Positions 25,852 to 34,288 of a stretch of 64,000 nucleotides of DNA are shown here, one piece after another. This stretch comes from Butyrivibrio sp. LC3010. Its GTDB lineage: Bacteria > Bacillota > Clostridia > Lachnospirales > Lachnospiraceae. Location: NCBI RefSeq assembly GCF_000424385.1, contig NZ_AUJU01000011.1, positions 87,797 through 151,796 on the forward strand. The letters are read 5' to 3'. Position numbers and translations under genes: made by a program. How positions within the stretch are numbered: the stretch's first letter is position 1; every line of letters starts with the position of its first letter. The notes under the pieces are model-generated. The model had not been told where the DNA came from. It saw only the letters and a list, made by a program, of their open reading frames with translations, and ran no database searches.

Positions 25852-26844
25852 TTATAATTCAAATGCAGACTTTTGTGGCAGCAAAGCATCAAATGCACAG
25901 ATAATCTCTCTCCTTGCATACTCAAACTGTTCCGCACTCATATCATTATCATTTATACTTATTAGCTTTCCCTTCTGACAACGCACATATTCTGCCACTT
26001 CATTCACTTGCAAAGCAGAATATGAGTGCCCTATACTTGTCCGTTGTGGAACAAAATTGTTATTAGCTATTTGAAAATCCTTAAATATCCATTGATTTAT
26101 ATCTTGTATACATCTAAATCTATGCATACATGTTTCATCTAGAGCTTCATATTCCTTTTGCCACAAATCTACTAATGTACTCTTTAAAAAATTCGATGGT
26201 AAATGTGTAATATAAAGTCCTGGAAAGCGAGGGCAAATTGCGGCCAACAAAAAATTTCTTAAATTATCCTTTCCATATTTTAAGTTAAACCAATTAGACG
26301 GTCGCTCACAGATCGTATGTTTTATGTCAAAATATTTATTTACATATCCAATATTTCTTATATGAGACATAATAAACACCTCAAGATTATAGCAATGAAT
26401 CGTCAGAATTCCTGCATCCCTAGGCTTTCCATCAACAAAAAAGTCCTGCGGTTTTGTCTCATCACATAAAAACATATCATCGTTAAAGTACACAAATTGT
26501 TCTTCAAGATTATTAATATTATGTATGTTTAATTCAATAGCATTACTATTAAATGTCGGTAAATATTTTGTTGGTATGAATTCTTTATGATTGACAACCT
26601 TTAATTTAGGATGATTCACATTAAGCCAAGAAGGAACGTGTCCATATGTCAAAAAGTAAACATTATTAACCCATGGTGCAAACTTTTCTACACCTCTAAA
26701 CCAATATTGTAAATATCCCCAATCACGATACCTACACTCTCGATCATCTATTTCAACATTTTTTGAGTATTTTTTTCTTTCCTCTCTCCACTTTTCATCA
26801 TTCCCATCTACCCAAGTAATAACAAAGTCTATTTTTTCAGACAT
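25852..26844 (-). CDS. Stealth-family sugar-phosphate transferase
   Basis: 330 residues containing the four Stealth conserved regions in order: CR1 IDFVITWVDGNDEKW (residues 5-19), CR2 with DWGYLQYWFRGVEKFAPWVN through FVYFNDDMFL, CR3 around HTICERPSNWFNLKYG, and CR4 with FRCIQDINQW. Stealth proteins transfer hexose-1-phosphate or similar units to build phosphodiester-linked capsules, and are related to GlcNAc-1-phosphotransferases of animals. This implies that the polymer contains sugar-phosphate links. It lies 11 bp before the GT52-like gene. ATG after GGAGCG. Confidence 0.9.
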   Translation of the reverse strand: MSEKIDFVITWVDGNDEKWREERKKYSKNVEIDDRECRYRDWGYLQYWFRGVEKFAPWVNNVYFLTYGHVPSWLNVNHPKLKVVNHKEFIPTKYLPTFNSNAIELNIHNINNLEEQFVYFNDDMFLCDETKPQDFFVDGKPRDAGILTIHCYNLEVFIMSHIRNIGYVNKYFDIKHTICERPSNWFNLKYGKDNLRNFLLAAICPRFPGLYITHLPSNFLKSTLVDLWQKEYEALDETCMHRFRCIQDINQWIFKDFQIANNNFVPQRTSIGHSYSALQVNEVAEYVRCQKGKLISINDNDMSAEQFEYARREIICAFDALLPQKSAFEL

Positions 26845-26997
26845 TACACGCTCCTAGATTAACCATCACATTTTATATAATAAAATACAAATCATCTCCG
26901 AATTCGCCATGTACTCAAAATTATATACTTCTAATTACCTAATACAAAACACCATCCTATAGGCACATATATTGATAAATCGTTGTTTGAAAACAAA

Positions 26998-27816
26998 TTA
27001 TTTATGCAACAATTTTTTAAAAACAATCGCTCGCATTCCACTAGGCATCAAAGCAACAAAAAATTGAATTGATGATATATATATATAATTAAACCAACTT
27101 GTATATCCTGTTTTGTGAACCATCTTCTGACCATAACAATATTTTTTCAAATAATCCCATCCCCCACGACGTTTAATCATTTCCTTCCCTATTCTTACAT
27201 GAACAAGTGCCTCATCAATATTTAAACACTTAGATCCGTTCATTATCATCCTTGCCCATAAGTAAGTATCTTCCATAAGTGGACACTTTTGATAATTACC
27301 AGCAGAAAGCACAGCCTTTTTTTTATACATTACGGTCATATGATTGAATGCATCCCTTAGCTTTTGATATTCAATAATATCTTCATGCTTAATTGGTACA
27401 ATCCTCTTCGATACAATAATATCAGGATCATCATCAAATTCGTCTATTTGGCTACCACAAATATCCAGTTCAGGGTCTATATCAAATTCCTTTAATTGCT
27501 TTTCAAAACGATCTTGTCTCGCTATATCATCTGTATCCATTCGTGCAATAATCTCATTGCTACAGTTCTCAACACCAATCCTAAGAGCTATTCCTAACCC
27601 TTGATTGGAGTTTAACTTTACTCTTTTTATCAATTCTGGATGTTCCATTTGAAATCTATTAATCAATTTATACATCTCAGCAGTAAGTGGGCCATCTTCA
27701 ACTATTACCCATTCATCTGCTTGAACCGTTTGACCTAATAAGCTTTCAAAGCACGCCTGTACATACTCGGTTTTTTCGTTAATGTATATTGACATAAGTA
27801 CACTTAGTTGTGCCAT
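26998..27816 (-). CDS. Family 2 glycosyltransferase
   Basis: 272 residues. GT2/GT-A features: LSVLMSIYINEKTEYVQACF at the N-terminus, WVIVEDGPLT, NQGLGIALRIGVENC, and the metal-binding RMDTDDIARQDRF (DXD) near residue 95. A hydrophobic segment near the C-terminus (about 245-262) suggests membrane association. It would add one sugar to the lipid-linked repeat unit; donor and linkage are unknown. A 153-bp AT-rich gap separates its stop from the Stealth gene. ATG after GAAGGAA. Confidence 0.88.
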   Translation of the reverse strand: MAQLSVLMSIYINEKTEYVQACFESLLGQTVQADEWVIVEDGPLTAEMYKLINRFQMEHPELIKRVKLNSNQGLGIALRIGVENCSNEIIARMDTDDIARQDRFEKQLKEFDIDPELDICGSQIDEFDDDPDIIVSKRIVPIKHEDIIEYQKLRDAFNHMTVMYKKKAVLSAGNYQKCPLMEDTYLWARMIMNGSKCLNIDEALVHVRIGKEMIKRRGGWDYLKKYCYGQKMVHKTGYTSWFNYIYISSIQFFVALMPSGMRAIVFKKLLHK

Positions 27817-27826
27817 AATCGTTCCT

Positions 27827-29053
27827 TCATTTATAATCTTGAACTGTCTTTAAAAATTTTTCTATCACATATTCAACTTCATCATCTCTTAATATTGAAA
27901 AAAGCGGAAGTGTAATAAGATTCTTGAAATAATTATAACTGTTAGGAAAATCCTCTATCTTCCATCCTATTTTCTTATAACCACTCATCATAGGCAGTGG
28001 TTTGTAATGAACATTGCACGATATACCTTGCTCCCCCATTTTTTGAATTACTTCATTTCTACTAGTAATGTCTAGCCAAGGCGTACGCGTAATATACAAA
28101 TGTCCAGAGCTCTCATATTCATCTGTATAATGATCAAGTACCTTTATTCCATGCGCCTTAAATGCTGCATCATATTTTTCTATAATCTCACGTCTTCTCT
28201 TAAGCATTTCAGGGTACCTGCGAAGTTGCACAATGCCAATAGAAGCAAGAATATCTGTCATATTGCATTTATACCATGGCCCTAAAACATCGTATTCCCA
28301 ACTAACTCCATTGTACTTAGAAAAAGCATCCTTACTTTGACCATGTAAGGAATATAACATATACCTATGATATATCTCTTCGTTATCTATTCCCGGGATG
28401 CTTTTCCACAGAGCTGCTCCCCCTTCAGCAGTAGTAATGTTTTTTACTGAATGAAATGAAAAAGAACTAAAATCCGCTAATTGTCCTGCATATACTTTCT
28501 TACCACTAATCTTTCTCTTCGCTCCAATTGAATGAGCTGCATCATCTATTATAGCAACACGTCCTATAGCCCTTTGGACATCTGATGATGGACAAAATAT
28601 CTCTTTCTTTTTTTCTACTATCTCATATATTTTTTCGTAATCGCACGGAATTCCATAAAGATCAACGCATACAACAGCCTTAGTATTATTAGTTATCGCT
28701 CTATCAACAGAATCATAATCCATTTCAAAATGATCCTTTTGTATATCCACCGGAATAGGGGTAGCTCCAACATGCAAAACTGCTGATACAGTAGCCGTGT
28801 ATGTAAATGCTGGCACAATAACCTCATCACCCGGACCAACCCCTAAAATACGCAAGTTTAATTCTTCTGCTGCTGTAGCTGAGTTTAAACAAACCGCTTT
28901 ACTACTTCCAATATACTCTGCTATTTGTTTTTCCAATTTTTTAGTCTTAGGTCCTGTTGTAATCCAACCAGAGCGAAGCGTATCCACAACCTCATTCACT
29001 TCCTCTTCTGTAAGATCTGGCCAATTAAATAATACTTTTTTTTCTTCCATCAT
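27827..29053 (-). CDS. DegT/DnrJ/EryC1-type sugar aminotransferase
   Basis: 408 residues from the ATG at 29051-29053; a longer frame to 29107 would overlap the upstream gene and has no better ribosome site, so the start is moderately sure. Fold-type I PLP features: SGWITTGPKTKKLE, LNSATAAEELNLRILG, VIVPAFTYTATVSAV, DDAAHSIGAK and SFHSVKNITTAEGG with the Schiff-base lysine. Family members aminate 4-keto sugars. With the 4,6-dehydratase and initiating transferase next to it, a PglE-like step giving a UDP-4-amino-4,6-dideoxy sugar is likely. An insertion of about 15 residues after EKKKEIFCPSSDV is unusual. Confidence 0.88.
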   Translation of the reverse strand: MMEEKKVLFNWPDLTEEEVNEVVDTLRSGWITTGPKTKKLEKQIAEYIGSSKAVCLNSATAAEELNLRILGVGPGDEVIVPAFTYTATVSAVLHVGATPIPVDIQKDHFEMDYDSVDRAITNNTKAVVCVDLYGIPCDYEKIYEIVEKKKEIFCPSSDVQRAIGRVAIIDDAAHSIGAKRKISGKKVYAGQLADFSSFSFHSVKNITTAEGGAALWKSIPGIDNEEIYHRYMLYSLHGQSKDAFSKYNGVSWEYDVLGPWYKCNMTDILASIGIVQLRRYPEMLKRRREIIEKYDAAFKAHGIKVLDHYTDEYESSGHLYITRTPWLDITSRNEVIQKMGEQGISCNVHYKPLPMMSGYKKIGWKIEDFPNSYNYFKNLITLPLFSILRDDEVEYVIEKFLKTVQDYK

Positions 29054-29096
29054 ATTTTTACCATAGACACAATTACATATTGTATGTTTGTAAAAT

Positions 29097-29759
29097 CTAC
29101 ATAACATCTTTAAGTTCTTTAGGTATCGAAGGTAGTTCTTTTAGCTTTTTCCAATTCTCATTTCCTGGTAGAATTACTGCCATTACTGTAAGCCAAATCA
29201 TTTTAAAATATAATTTCAAATTCTTATGTTTGATGTACCAGCACTCAAGATGTGATTTATAGGGTGATATCACTTTTGCATAAAATGTTTCATAGTCCTC
29301 AACCTTCCACAGTATTTCCTCTTCATTTCTAAAAGCCACTGCCCCTAGTCCTGATAATCCCGGCAAATCCTTCTCCATTATCTTTCGATCCTCTTCAGGG
29401 AATAACATATATTGTTTTTTTACCTGAGGCCTATAACCAATTATGCTCATATCACCTTTGATAACATTTATTAGTTGAGGCAATTCATTTATTTTTGTTT
29501 TTCTTAGAAACTTGCCCATTGGTAATATTCTAGGATCATTCTTTGCAGTAAAAAGTCCTCCCTTCATGTTAGGTGAATTTCTTAGCATAGTCGCAAACTT
29601 TATTAGTGGAAATTCTTTTCCCCCTTTTCCAACTCGCATCTGCTTATAGAAGATATCATGCTCTCCTGTCAGCTTTAATCCAATCATTATTGGAATCATA
29701 AATGGAAGCAGGACTATAATCGCAATCAGTGAAAATAATATGTCAAAAAACCTTATCAT
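29097..29759 (-). CDS. Initiating phosphoglycosyl transferase, PglC-like
   Basis: 220 residues, the compact form of bacterial sugar transferases. One N-terminal membrane (re-entrant) helix, ILFSLIAIIVLLPFMIPI, then KQMRVGKGGKEFPLIKFATM, TKINELPQLINVIKGDMSIIGYRPQ and a DLPGLSGLGAV segment, all characteristic. The family moves a sugar-1-phosphate from a UDP-sugar to undecaprenyl phosphate and so starts the repeat unit. It sits between dehydratase and aminotransferase, as would suit a UDP-di-N-acetylbacillosamine-like donor. A C-terminal extension of about 40 residues contains another hydrophobic stretch. ATG after GGGAGG; two bases after the preceding stop. Confidence 0.9.
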   Translation of the reverse strand: MIRFFDILFSLIAIIVLLPFMIPIMIGLKLTGEHDIFYKQMRVGKGGKEFPLIKFATMLRNSPNMKGGLFTAKNDPRILPMGKFLRKTKINELPQLINVIKGDMSIIGYRPQVKKQYMLFPEEDRKIMEKDLPGLSGLGAVAFRNEEEILWKVEDYETFYAKVISPYKSHLECWYIKHKNLKLYFKMIWLTVMAVILPGNENWKKLKELPSIPKELKDVM

Positions 29760-29761
29760 TC

Positions 29762-30967
29762 CTACATCCTCCCATCCAAAAACTTCCCTGTTTCTTTATG
29801 ATTGAAATTAGGAATCATCTCATTAAACATATCTATCAACACTGTTCGGTTCCAGTTTCCTTCTTTTCGAAGTTTTCTTATCTTCTCTGAAAATGCATCA
29901 AGTTTTTCGTTGTTATAATCTGGTTCATTCTTGATAATCCCAATTGATTCAAATCTATTCATATCAAGAACTTCTTTATCTGTATAAAACTCCTCGAAAT
30001 CCTTTTCTCCTGTAGTATCACTATCAAAGAAGTATACCGGATACTTATGAACTGCTTTGAATTCGACAACTCTATCTCTTGCCTCCTGCTCCGTGGCACA
30101 CCTGACAACCTCATACCCAAGACTCTCAAGATACTTTTCAGCTATCCTTGAAAAAGTCACAAGATTGAGCTCCTGGCTAAGTTTTGGAAAATAGATGTCA
30201 CGGTTTTCGCCGGTAAGGCACGACATCAAACACAATTCTCCAGACTCCTTGGGAGTAACAAAATAGCGCTTTACATCCTGCGGTGCTGCCAATGGCTGAT
30301 TTTTCTCTATTCTTTTATTAAATCCATAGAGCAGACTCCCATCTGAAAAAGCTACATTCGCGAATCTGGCCATGGACAGAGGCATGTTCTCACTCCTACG
30401 ATTTAAGTACATCTCCATAATCCGCTTACTTGCACCCATCATATTTACAGGATTAGCTGCTTTGTCCGTGGATACGCAGAAATATTTCTTAGCCCCCATT
30501 TTCTCAGCTATCTGCATGACTTTCTCAGTATAGAATATGTTGGTATCAATCATACGCATCAAAGTGAACGGATCCTTTTCAGATCTGACATGCTTAAGTG
30601 CTGACGTATTAAAAATGTAGTCATACCTTCCAATCCTTTTACACTGCGCATCTATGAAATCTTCAAATATGTCACTACCGCAATCAAGCGCAAATGTTGC
30701 AAATTCACCCGTTCCATATCCAACTGATGATCTGATATCGCGAACCAATTCCACCATGTTGTTCTCACTGATATCAACTACATGAAGCACCTTGGGATTC
30801 CTTAAAAAAATTTCTTTACAAATTGCTGAACCTATCGTTCCAGCTCCACCTATGACTAAAAAATTCGAGCTACTGACTATGTCAGTAATCTCCGATTCAA
30901 TTTTTTCTATATCATTTACAAAAAGTGGACTTGTTCTTCCTACTAATGGCAGTATATTGTCTATCAT
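29762..30967 (-). CDS. CapD/PglF-type UDP-sugar 4,6-dehydratase
   Basis: 401 residues, short-chain dehydrogenase fold. The NAD loop is NFLVIGGAGTIGSAICKE (about residues 34-51); the catalytic region is CVSTDKAANPVNMMGASKR, with Met where classical members have Tyr, as in CapD and PglF. A C-terminal polysaccharide-biosynthesis region follows. These enzymes convert UDP-GlcNAc to the 4-keto-6-deoxy sugar. It is the first gene of the long operon and is preceded by the two-terminator leader (30981-31146). ATG after TTGGAG. The operon lacks a recognisable PglD/PseH-type acetyltransferase. Confidence 0.88.
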   Translation of the reverse strand: MIDNILPLVGRTSPLFVNDIEKIESEITDIVSSSNFLVIGGAGTIGSAICKEIFLRNPKVLHVVDISENNMVELVRDIRSSVGYGTGEFATFALDCGSDIFEDFIDAQCKRIGRYDYIFNTSALKHVRSEKDPFTLMRMIDTNIFYTEKVMQIAEKMGAKKYFCVSTDKAANPVNMMGASKRIMEMYLNRRSENMPLSMARFANVAFSDGSLLYGFNKRIEKNQPLAAPQDVKRYFVTPKESGELCLMSCLTGENRDIYFPKLSQELNLVTFSRIAEKYLESLGYEVVRCATEQEARDRVVEFKAVHKYPVYFFDSDTTGEKDFEEFYTDKEVLDMNRFESIGIIKNEPDYNNEKLDAFSEKIRKLRKEGNWNRTVLIDMFNEMIPNFNHKETGKFLDGRM

Positions 30968-30980
30968 TTTTACTCCAAAT

Positions 30981-31146
30981 AAGATAAAACGGCAGCCACG
31001 TTATGAAGCATCACAACGCGCTGCCGCTTAATAAATCGTTATTTATGCTCCCCAATATAAACTCTTTTCATAAAGTTTATGCACTTGAACAATCAAGTGT
31101 TCTCATAAGAAAAAATCCCCACAGAGCCCCTCAGCTCTATAGGGAT
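30981..31146 (-). ncRNA. Candidate leader RNA of the long polysaccharide operon
   Basis: Three elements follow the promoter on the minus strand: a 13-bp terminator hairpin (31115-31146), a 7-bp hairpin CACTTGA/TCAAGTG near 31082-31099, and a second terminator (stem CGGCAGC/GCTGCCG with an inner AACG-type extension, 30989-31027) followed by TTTTATCTT just 14 bp before the dehydratase ATG. GGGGAGCAT (31045-31053) can pair with the second terminator's apical loop ATGCTTCAT (31003-31011) over seven consecutive pairs. The leader before 40033 has the same layout. This suggests controlled read-through of a terminator; the factor is not identified. Confidence 0.5.
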
Positions 31147-31177
31147 ATTATACGCTAAATATGGTGATTTGTCATTG
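31102..31177 (-). repeat. Dispersed promoter/terminator repeat, copy 1
   Basis: About 75 bp nearly repeated at 34481-34550 and 40371-40443, always in this orientation. It consists of CTCATAAGAAAAA, a 13-bp stem (31115-31127 with 31134-31146), then ATATTATACGCTAAATATGG and GATTTGTCATTG. On the minus strand the stem is followed by TTTTT, making it an intrinsic terminator for the gene ending at 31213. Stem bases are kept by compensating or G-T changes among copies while the loop varies. Confidence 0.75.
31147..31175 (-). promoter_or_regulatory. Promoter of the polysaccharide operon (inside repeat copy 1)
   Basis: Minus-strand ATGACA (31170-31175) and a consensus TATAAT (31147-31152) separated by 17 bp. 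The predicted start falls inside the left arm of the terminator stem, so the full 13-bp hairpin forms only in transcripts arriving from upstream. Confidence 0.7.
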
Positions 31178-31212
31178 AATAATGCCGCTGAAAAATATCT
31201 ATATATAGCCAT

Positions 31213-31632
31213 TTATAACAATACTTCTTCTTTTAAACCTATCACATTTTTATACATTTCTATTCCATCAAATAGAATATTTATAATTATATGATCAGTA
31301 CTTTCCGGTATCTCCATCGGAATTTCAAATCCACATGAGCAGCCATAGTCAGCAGTCCTTTTCTGCTCTTCATTGCTTAGGACTGCACCCGTTCTATCAC
31401 ACATTGTCAAATGTATATCTACAGCACCTTGAGCAACTTCGTATTTACGCTCTGCTGGTGTATCAAAATCTATATCAAGAACACTCCCATGAACATTAAC
31501 AGTATTTACAAACAGTCCGTTATAATAAAAGCATTCGAAATCTGCTTTGACATAAATAATATTTTTATACTGGTTAAATACATTTTCGTTTCTTTCTCTT
31601 CTAAGAATCTTTCTGTAATCCATCTCTAACAC
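31213..31632 (-). CDS. Hypothetical protein downstream of macro-domain gene
   Basis: 139 residues from a GTG (31630-31632) or 136 from the ATG at 31621-31623; AAGG stands before both at imperfect distances. I recognise no family. It is soluble, probably beta-rich, with AQGAVDIHLTMCDRTGAVL in the middle and a paired Cys (GCSCGFEIP). It begins within 7-16 bp of the macro-domain stop, so the two are surely co-transcribed and could act together. It does not look like DarT, the usual partner of DarG-type macro proteins. A terminator/promoter repeat follows 36 bp after its stop. Confidence 0.6.
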   Translation of the reverse strand: MLEMDYRKILRRERNENVFNQYKNIIYVKADFECFYYNGLFVNTVNVHGSVLDIDFDTPAERKYEVAQGAVDIHLTMCDRTGAVLSNEEQKRTADYGCSCGFEIPMEIPESTDHIIINILFDGIEMYKNVIGLKEEVLL

Positions 31633-31638
31633 ACTACC

Positions 31639-32481
31639 TTAAGCAGCATTGAACATATAGGCATTTGGTCTATCGGTATATCTTAGGCCATCTTTAGATA
31701 CATATATTTTATTTGCATAATTTAGTTTTTTCATCAATCCCATTAGGGGATATATTACTGCATTATCTTTCCTTGCTGCATCTTCCTTAGAAATGATTTT
31801 TACATTTCTGATATGATTCCATGCATGAATTAGTACCGTTTCATCAACCGGTAATGAGTCTAGCTGGAGATTATTATCTACATTAAGCGACCATGATTTT
31901 TTATCATCAACAAGCACCGGACCATTTTCCTTAATATATGAAATACACTTATGCACAAATAGTTGATATCCTTCTAACCCCACTTCACCATTAATCATCT
32001 TCTCTATATCGGATAAATCCTCAGTATAATCCTTGCTATCCACATAGTTATCAGTATAGATGTAAATATCTATAGGCAATTTTCTTAAGTATTTCTCCAT
32101 GAGAGGCTGTACATCATTCCATCGGAGCCCTCCGTTGCCACAACCAAGTGCCGGAAATGCTATAGAACTAATGCCTAATACATCCCATTTATCTGCAAAC
32201 TTCTGCAATCCCATCTCAATATATTCGAGTTGTGATTTATTTCTCCACTTATCTTTTGTCGGAAATAGAAGAATAGTTTTATTGAGATCTCTGAACAAAA
32301 ACAGATTCCCCATTTTAAATTCGCCACTATCGCATTTCCTTTTATAAGCCTCAAACATCTTCGGATAACGCTTTTTAAATTCAAGCGCTATGCCTTTCCC
32401 CATAACCCCCTCAAGGTTAACAGTATTTGTAATAACCTGTGCAGGACTAGCGAAAATATCTCCTTTAATATATTTAATCAT
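31639..32481 (-). CDS. Macro-domain protein, DarG-like N-terminus
   Basis: 280 residues from the ATG at 32479-32481; an in-frame TTG seven codons earlier is possible. The macro domain (residues 1 to about 150) has IKYIKGDIFASPAQVITNTV, GVMGKGIALEFKKRYP, LLFPTKDKWRNKS and IAFPALGCGNGGLRW, the pattern of DarG-type enzymes that remove ADP-ribose from DNA. The C-terminal 120 residues are unlike the macro fold, with a possible winged-helix (HKCISYIKENGPVLV) and are unassigned. DarG usually neutralises the DarT toxin, but no DarT is adjacent; the next gene is a 139-residue unknown. Confidence 0.75.
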   Translation of the reverse strand: MIKYIKGDIFASPAQVITNTVNLEGVMGKGIALEFKKRYPKMFEAYKRKCDSGEFKMGNLFLFRDLNKTILLFPTKDKWRNKSQLEYIEMGLQKFADKWDVLGISSIAFPALGCGNGGLRWNDVQPLMEKYLRKLPIDIYIYTDNYVDSKDYTEDLSDIEKMINGEVGLEGYQLFVHKCISYIKENGPVLVDDKKSWSLNVDNNLQLDSLPVDETVLIHAWNHIRNVKIISKEDAARKDNAVIYPLMGLMKKLNYANKIYVSKDGLRYTDRPNAYMFNAA

Positions 32482-32533
32482 GTCTATCAACCATCTTTCC
32501 AAATAAGCGTGCGTTTTGTTAATAAAACCTTAT

Positions 32534-34288
32534 TCACCGCACAAACTTATCCACTATACAACTCTTTTTGCAGAAGCATATTCCATAAGACACTACCCCC
32601 AAATAGCCGTCTGCAAGTATTCCTTCCTCGTACTTCATATCGTGAATCTGTGCCAATGCTTCCTTTATTCCGTCATCCATCTCGTCAAATTTTTTTCTGG
32701 TCTTAAGTTCAAATATATAGGCAGGATCCTTTGGTCTGTCCGGATATAATACTATGTCAGGTCTGCCTTGCCCTTCCTCGCGATTTGATCTTGGCTTATA
32801 GCCAGGCATTCCATACAAGAGTGACAAGAAGAACCCATGATAAAAACTCTCCTCATTATCAAAATAGCTTATGCTTTTTGATAATAGTTCTGACACAAAG
32901 TCTTCAATACGACGTGTATCCTGATCTAGTATTGCCTTATGAAATTCAGACAAATCCACAGTTTTTACTTTTGCATCAAACCAATCTTTTACCTGAGTTT
33001 TAAATAAAGATCTGATTTCTCTGTTTGGAATCTTCATTGTAATAAACGTCAGATCATCATCAAGTCTTGTAGATACAGCTTTCATGTAGCCGGTAAAAAA
33101 TAAGAAATTCCACAAATTGTCATCGTTTGTATCTATATCATCATATGTTATATCTTCATGGATTCTTTTTTCTATTGTTCCGCCTGAAATAAGAGTATCA
33201 AGCTCATCCTTTACAGAATCATCTGCTCTTTCTATCATTTCTTTTATTATTGAATTTGAAGAAGTATTGGACCAGTACGCTTCTGGCAGCCTATTCATAT
33301 CCGAAATATGATCATCGACATATTTTATTACGCTCCAGGGATTATAAACCTCTGTATTTCCAAAAAGGTATCCATCATACCATTCCTTTACTGTTTCTGT
33401 ACTTCCTGCAAGGCCATAGTTATCGAGCATTTCATCCGTTTCCTGTTGCAAAAAGCCGAAGTACTCACCAAAATCAACATCTCTGATAGAATTGACCTTT
33501 AGATTGTTTAAGCCCGTAAATATACTTTCCTTACTTATCCTAAGGCATCCCGTTACCACTGCAAACTCCAGCGCATTATTTGTTTTTAGTACTGACTCAA
33601 ACAGTGATCTGATAAATCCTGTCATATCATCATAAAAGCCGCGCCTATATGCATTTTCAAGTGGCACATCGTATTCGTCAATTAAAACGATGGTCTTTTT
33701 TCCATGGTGCTTTTCTAAAAGTCCTGATAATGTCTTAAGTGCAACTGCATATTTTCCACATTCTCTTCTAAAGGCACTCTGCCTATCACTGTCGTTTTTA
33801 AAACTTTTCTCCAGTTCTCGCCATTCTATCTCACCATGCTCAAGACTGATAAATTCCTGTTTTTCAGAGTCAGAAAGCTTGTCCGAATCAGCCAGGTAAA
33901 TGTGTCTTGTAAATTCACTAATAACAACCTTTCGCAATATCATGAAGGAATTATAAAAATCATCCTGCTTTCCGGATTTCAAAGAAAGATTGATGACTGG
34001 ATATTGTCCCTGCTTGGAAAGCAACTCATCATCACATGTCATTACCTTCTTACCGGTAAAATATCTCCCTTTATCAACAGCATTTCCCCCCTCATCTCTT
34101 TCTTCCTCAAAAAAAGTCTGTATCGTTGAAAGTGCAAGGGTTTTACCAAAACGCCTGGGCCGGGTAAAAAGAGTCACTTTACCACCTTTTTTCACTATAT
34201 CTCTAATGAGCAGAGTCTTATCTACATAGTATAGATCATTATCAATAAAATCTTTGTAATTTTCGTATCCCACTCCCAGCTTCTTCAC
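32534..34288 (-). CDS. AAA-ATPase-like / PD-(D/E)XK nuclease family protein
   Basis: 584 residues from a GTG at 34286-34288 with GGAGG six bases upstream; an in-frame ATG lies five codons further out. The N-terminal AAA_ATPase-like domain (PF09820 type) has YYVDKTLLIRDIV, TLFTRPRRFGKTLALS (Walker A region) and VLIDEYDVPLENAY (Walker B). The C-terminal PDDEXK_9-type domain has GRPDIVLYP and AYIFELKTRKKFDEM, the D...ExK catalytic set. This family is abundant in gut Bacteroidetes and Lachnospiraceae; its role is unknown. A 48-bp piece of its 3' coding sequence also occurs at 35038-35095. Confidence 0.85.
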   Translation of the reverse strand: MKKLGVGYENYKDFIDNDLYYVDKTLLIRDIVKKGGKVTLFTRPRRFGKTLALSTIQTFFEEERDEGGNAVDKGRYFTGKKVMTCDDELLSKQGQYPVINLSLKSGKQDDFYNSFMILRKVVISEFTRHIYLADSDKLSDSEKQEFISLEHGEIEWRELEKSFKNDSDRQSAFRRECGKYAVALKTLSGLLEKHHGKKTIVLIDEYDVPLENAYRRGFYDDMTGFIRSLFESVLKTNNALEFAVVTGCLRISKESIFTGLNNLKVNSIRDVDFGEYFGFLQQETDEMLDNYGLAGSTETVKEWYDGYLFGNTEVYNPWSVIKYVDDHISDMNRLPEAYWSNTSSNSIIKEMIERADDSVKDELDTLISGGTIEKRIHEDITYDDIDTNDDNLWNFLFFTGYMKAVSTRLDDDLTFITMKIPNREIRSLFKTQVKDWFDAKVKTVDLSEFHKAILDQDTRRIEDFVSELLSKSISYFDNEESFYHGFFLSLLYGMPGYKPRSNREEGQGRPDIVLYPDRPKDPAYIFELKTRKKFDEMDDGIKEALAQIHDMKYEEGILADGYLGVVSYGICFCKKSCIVDKFVR

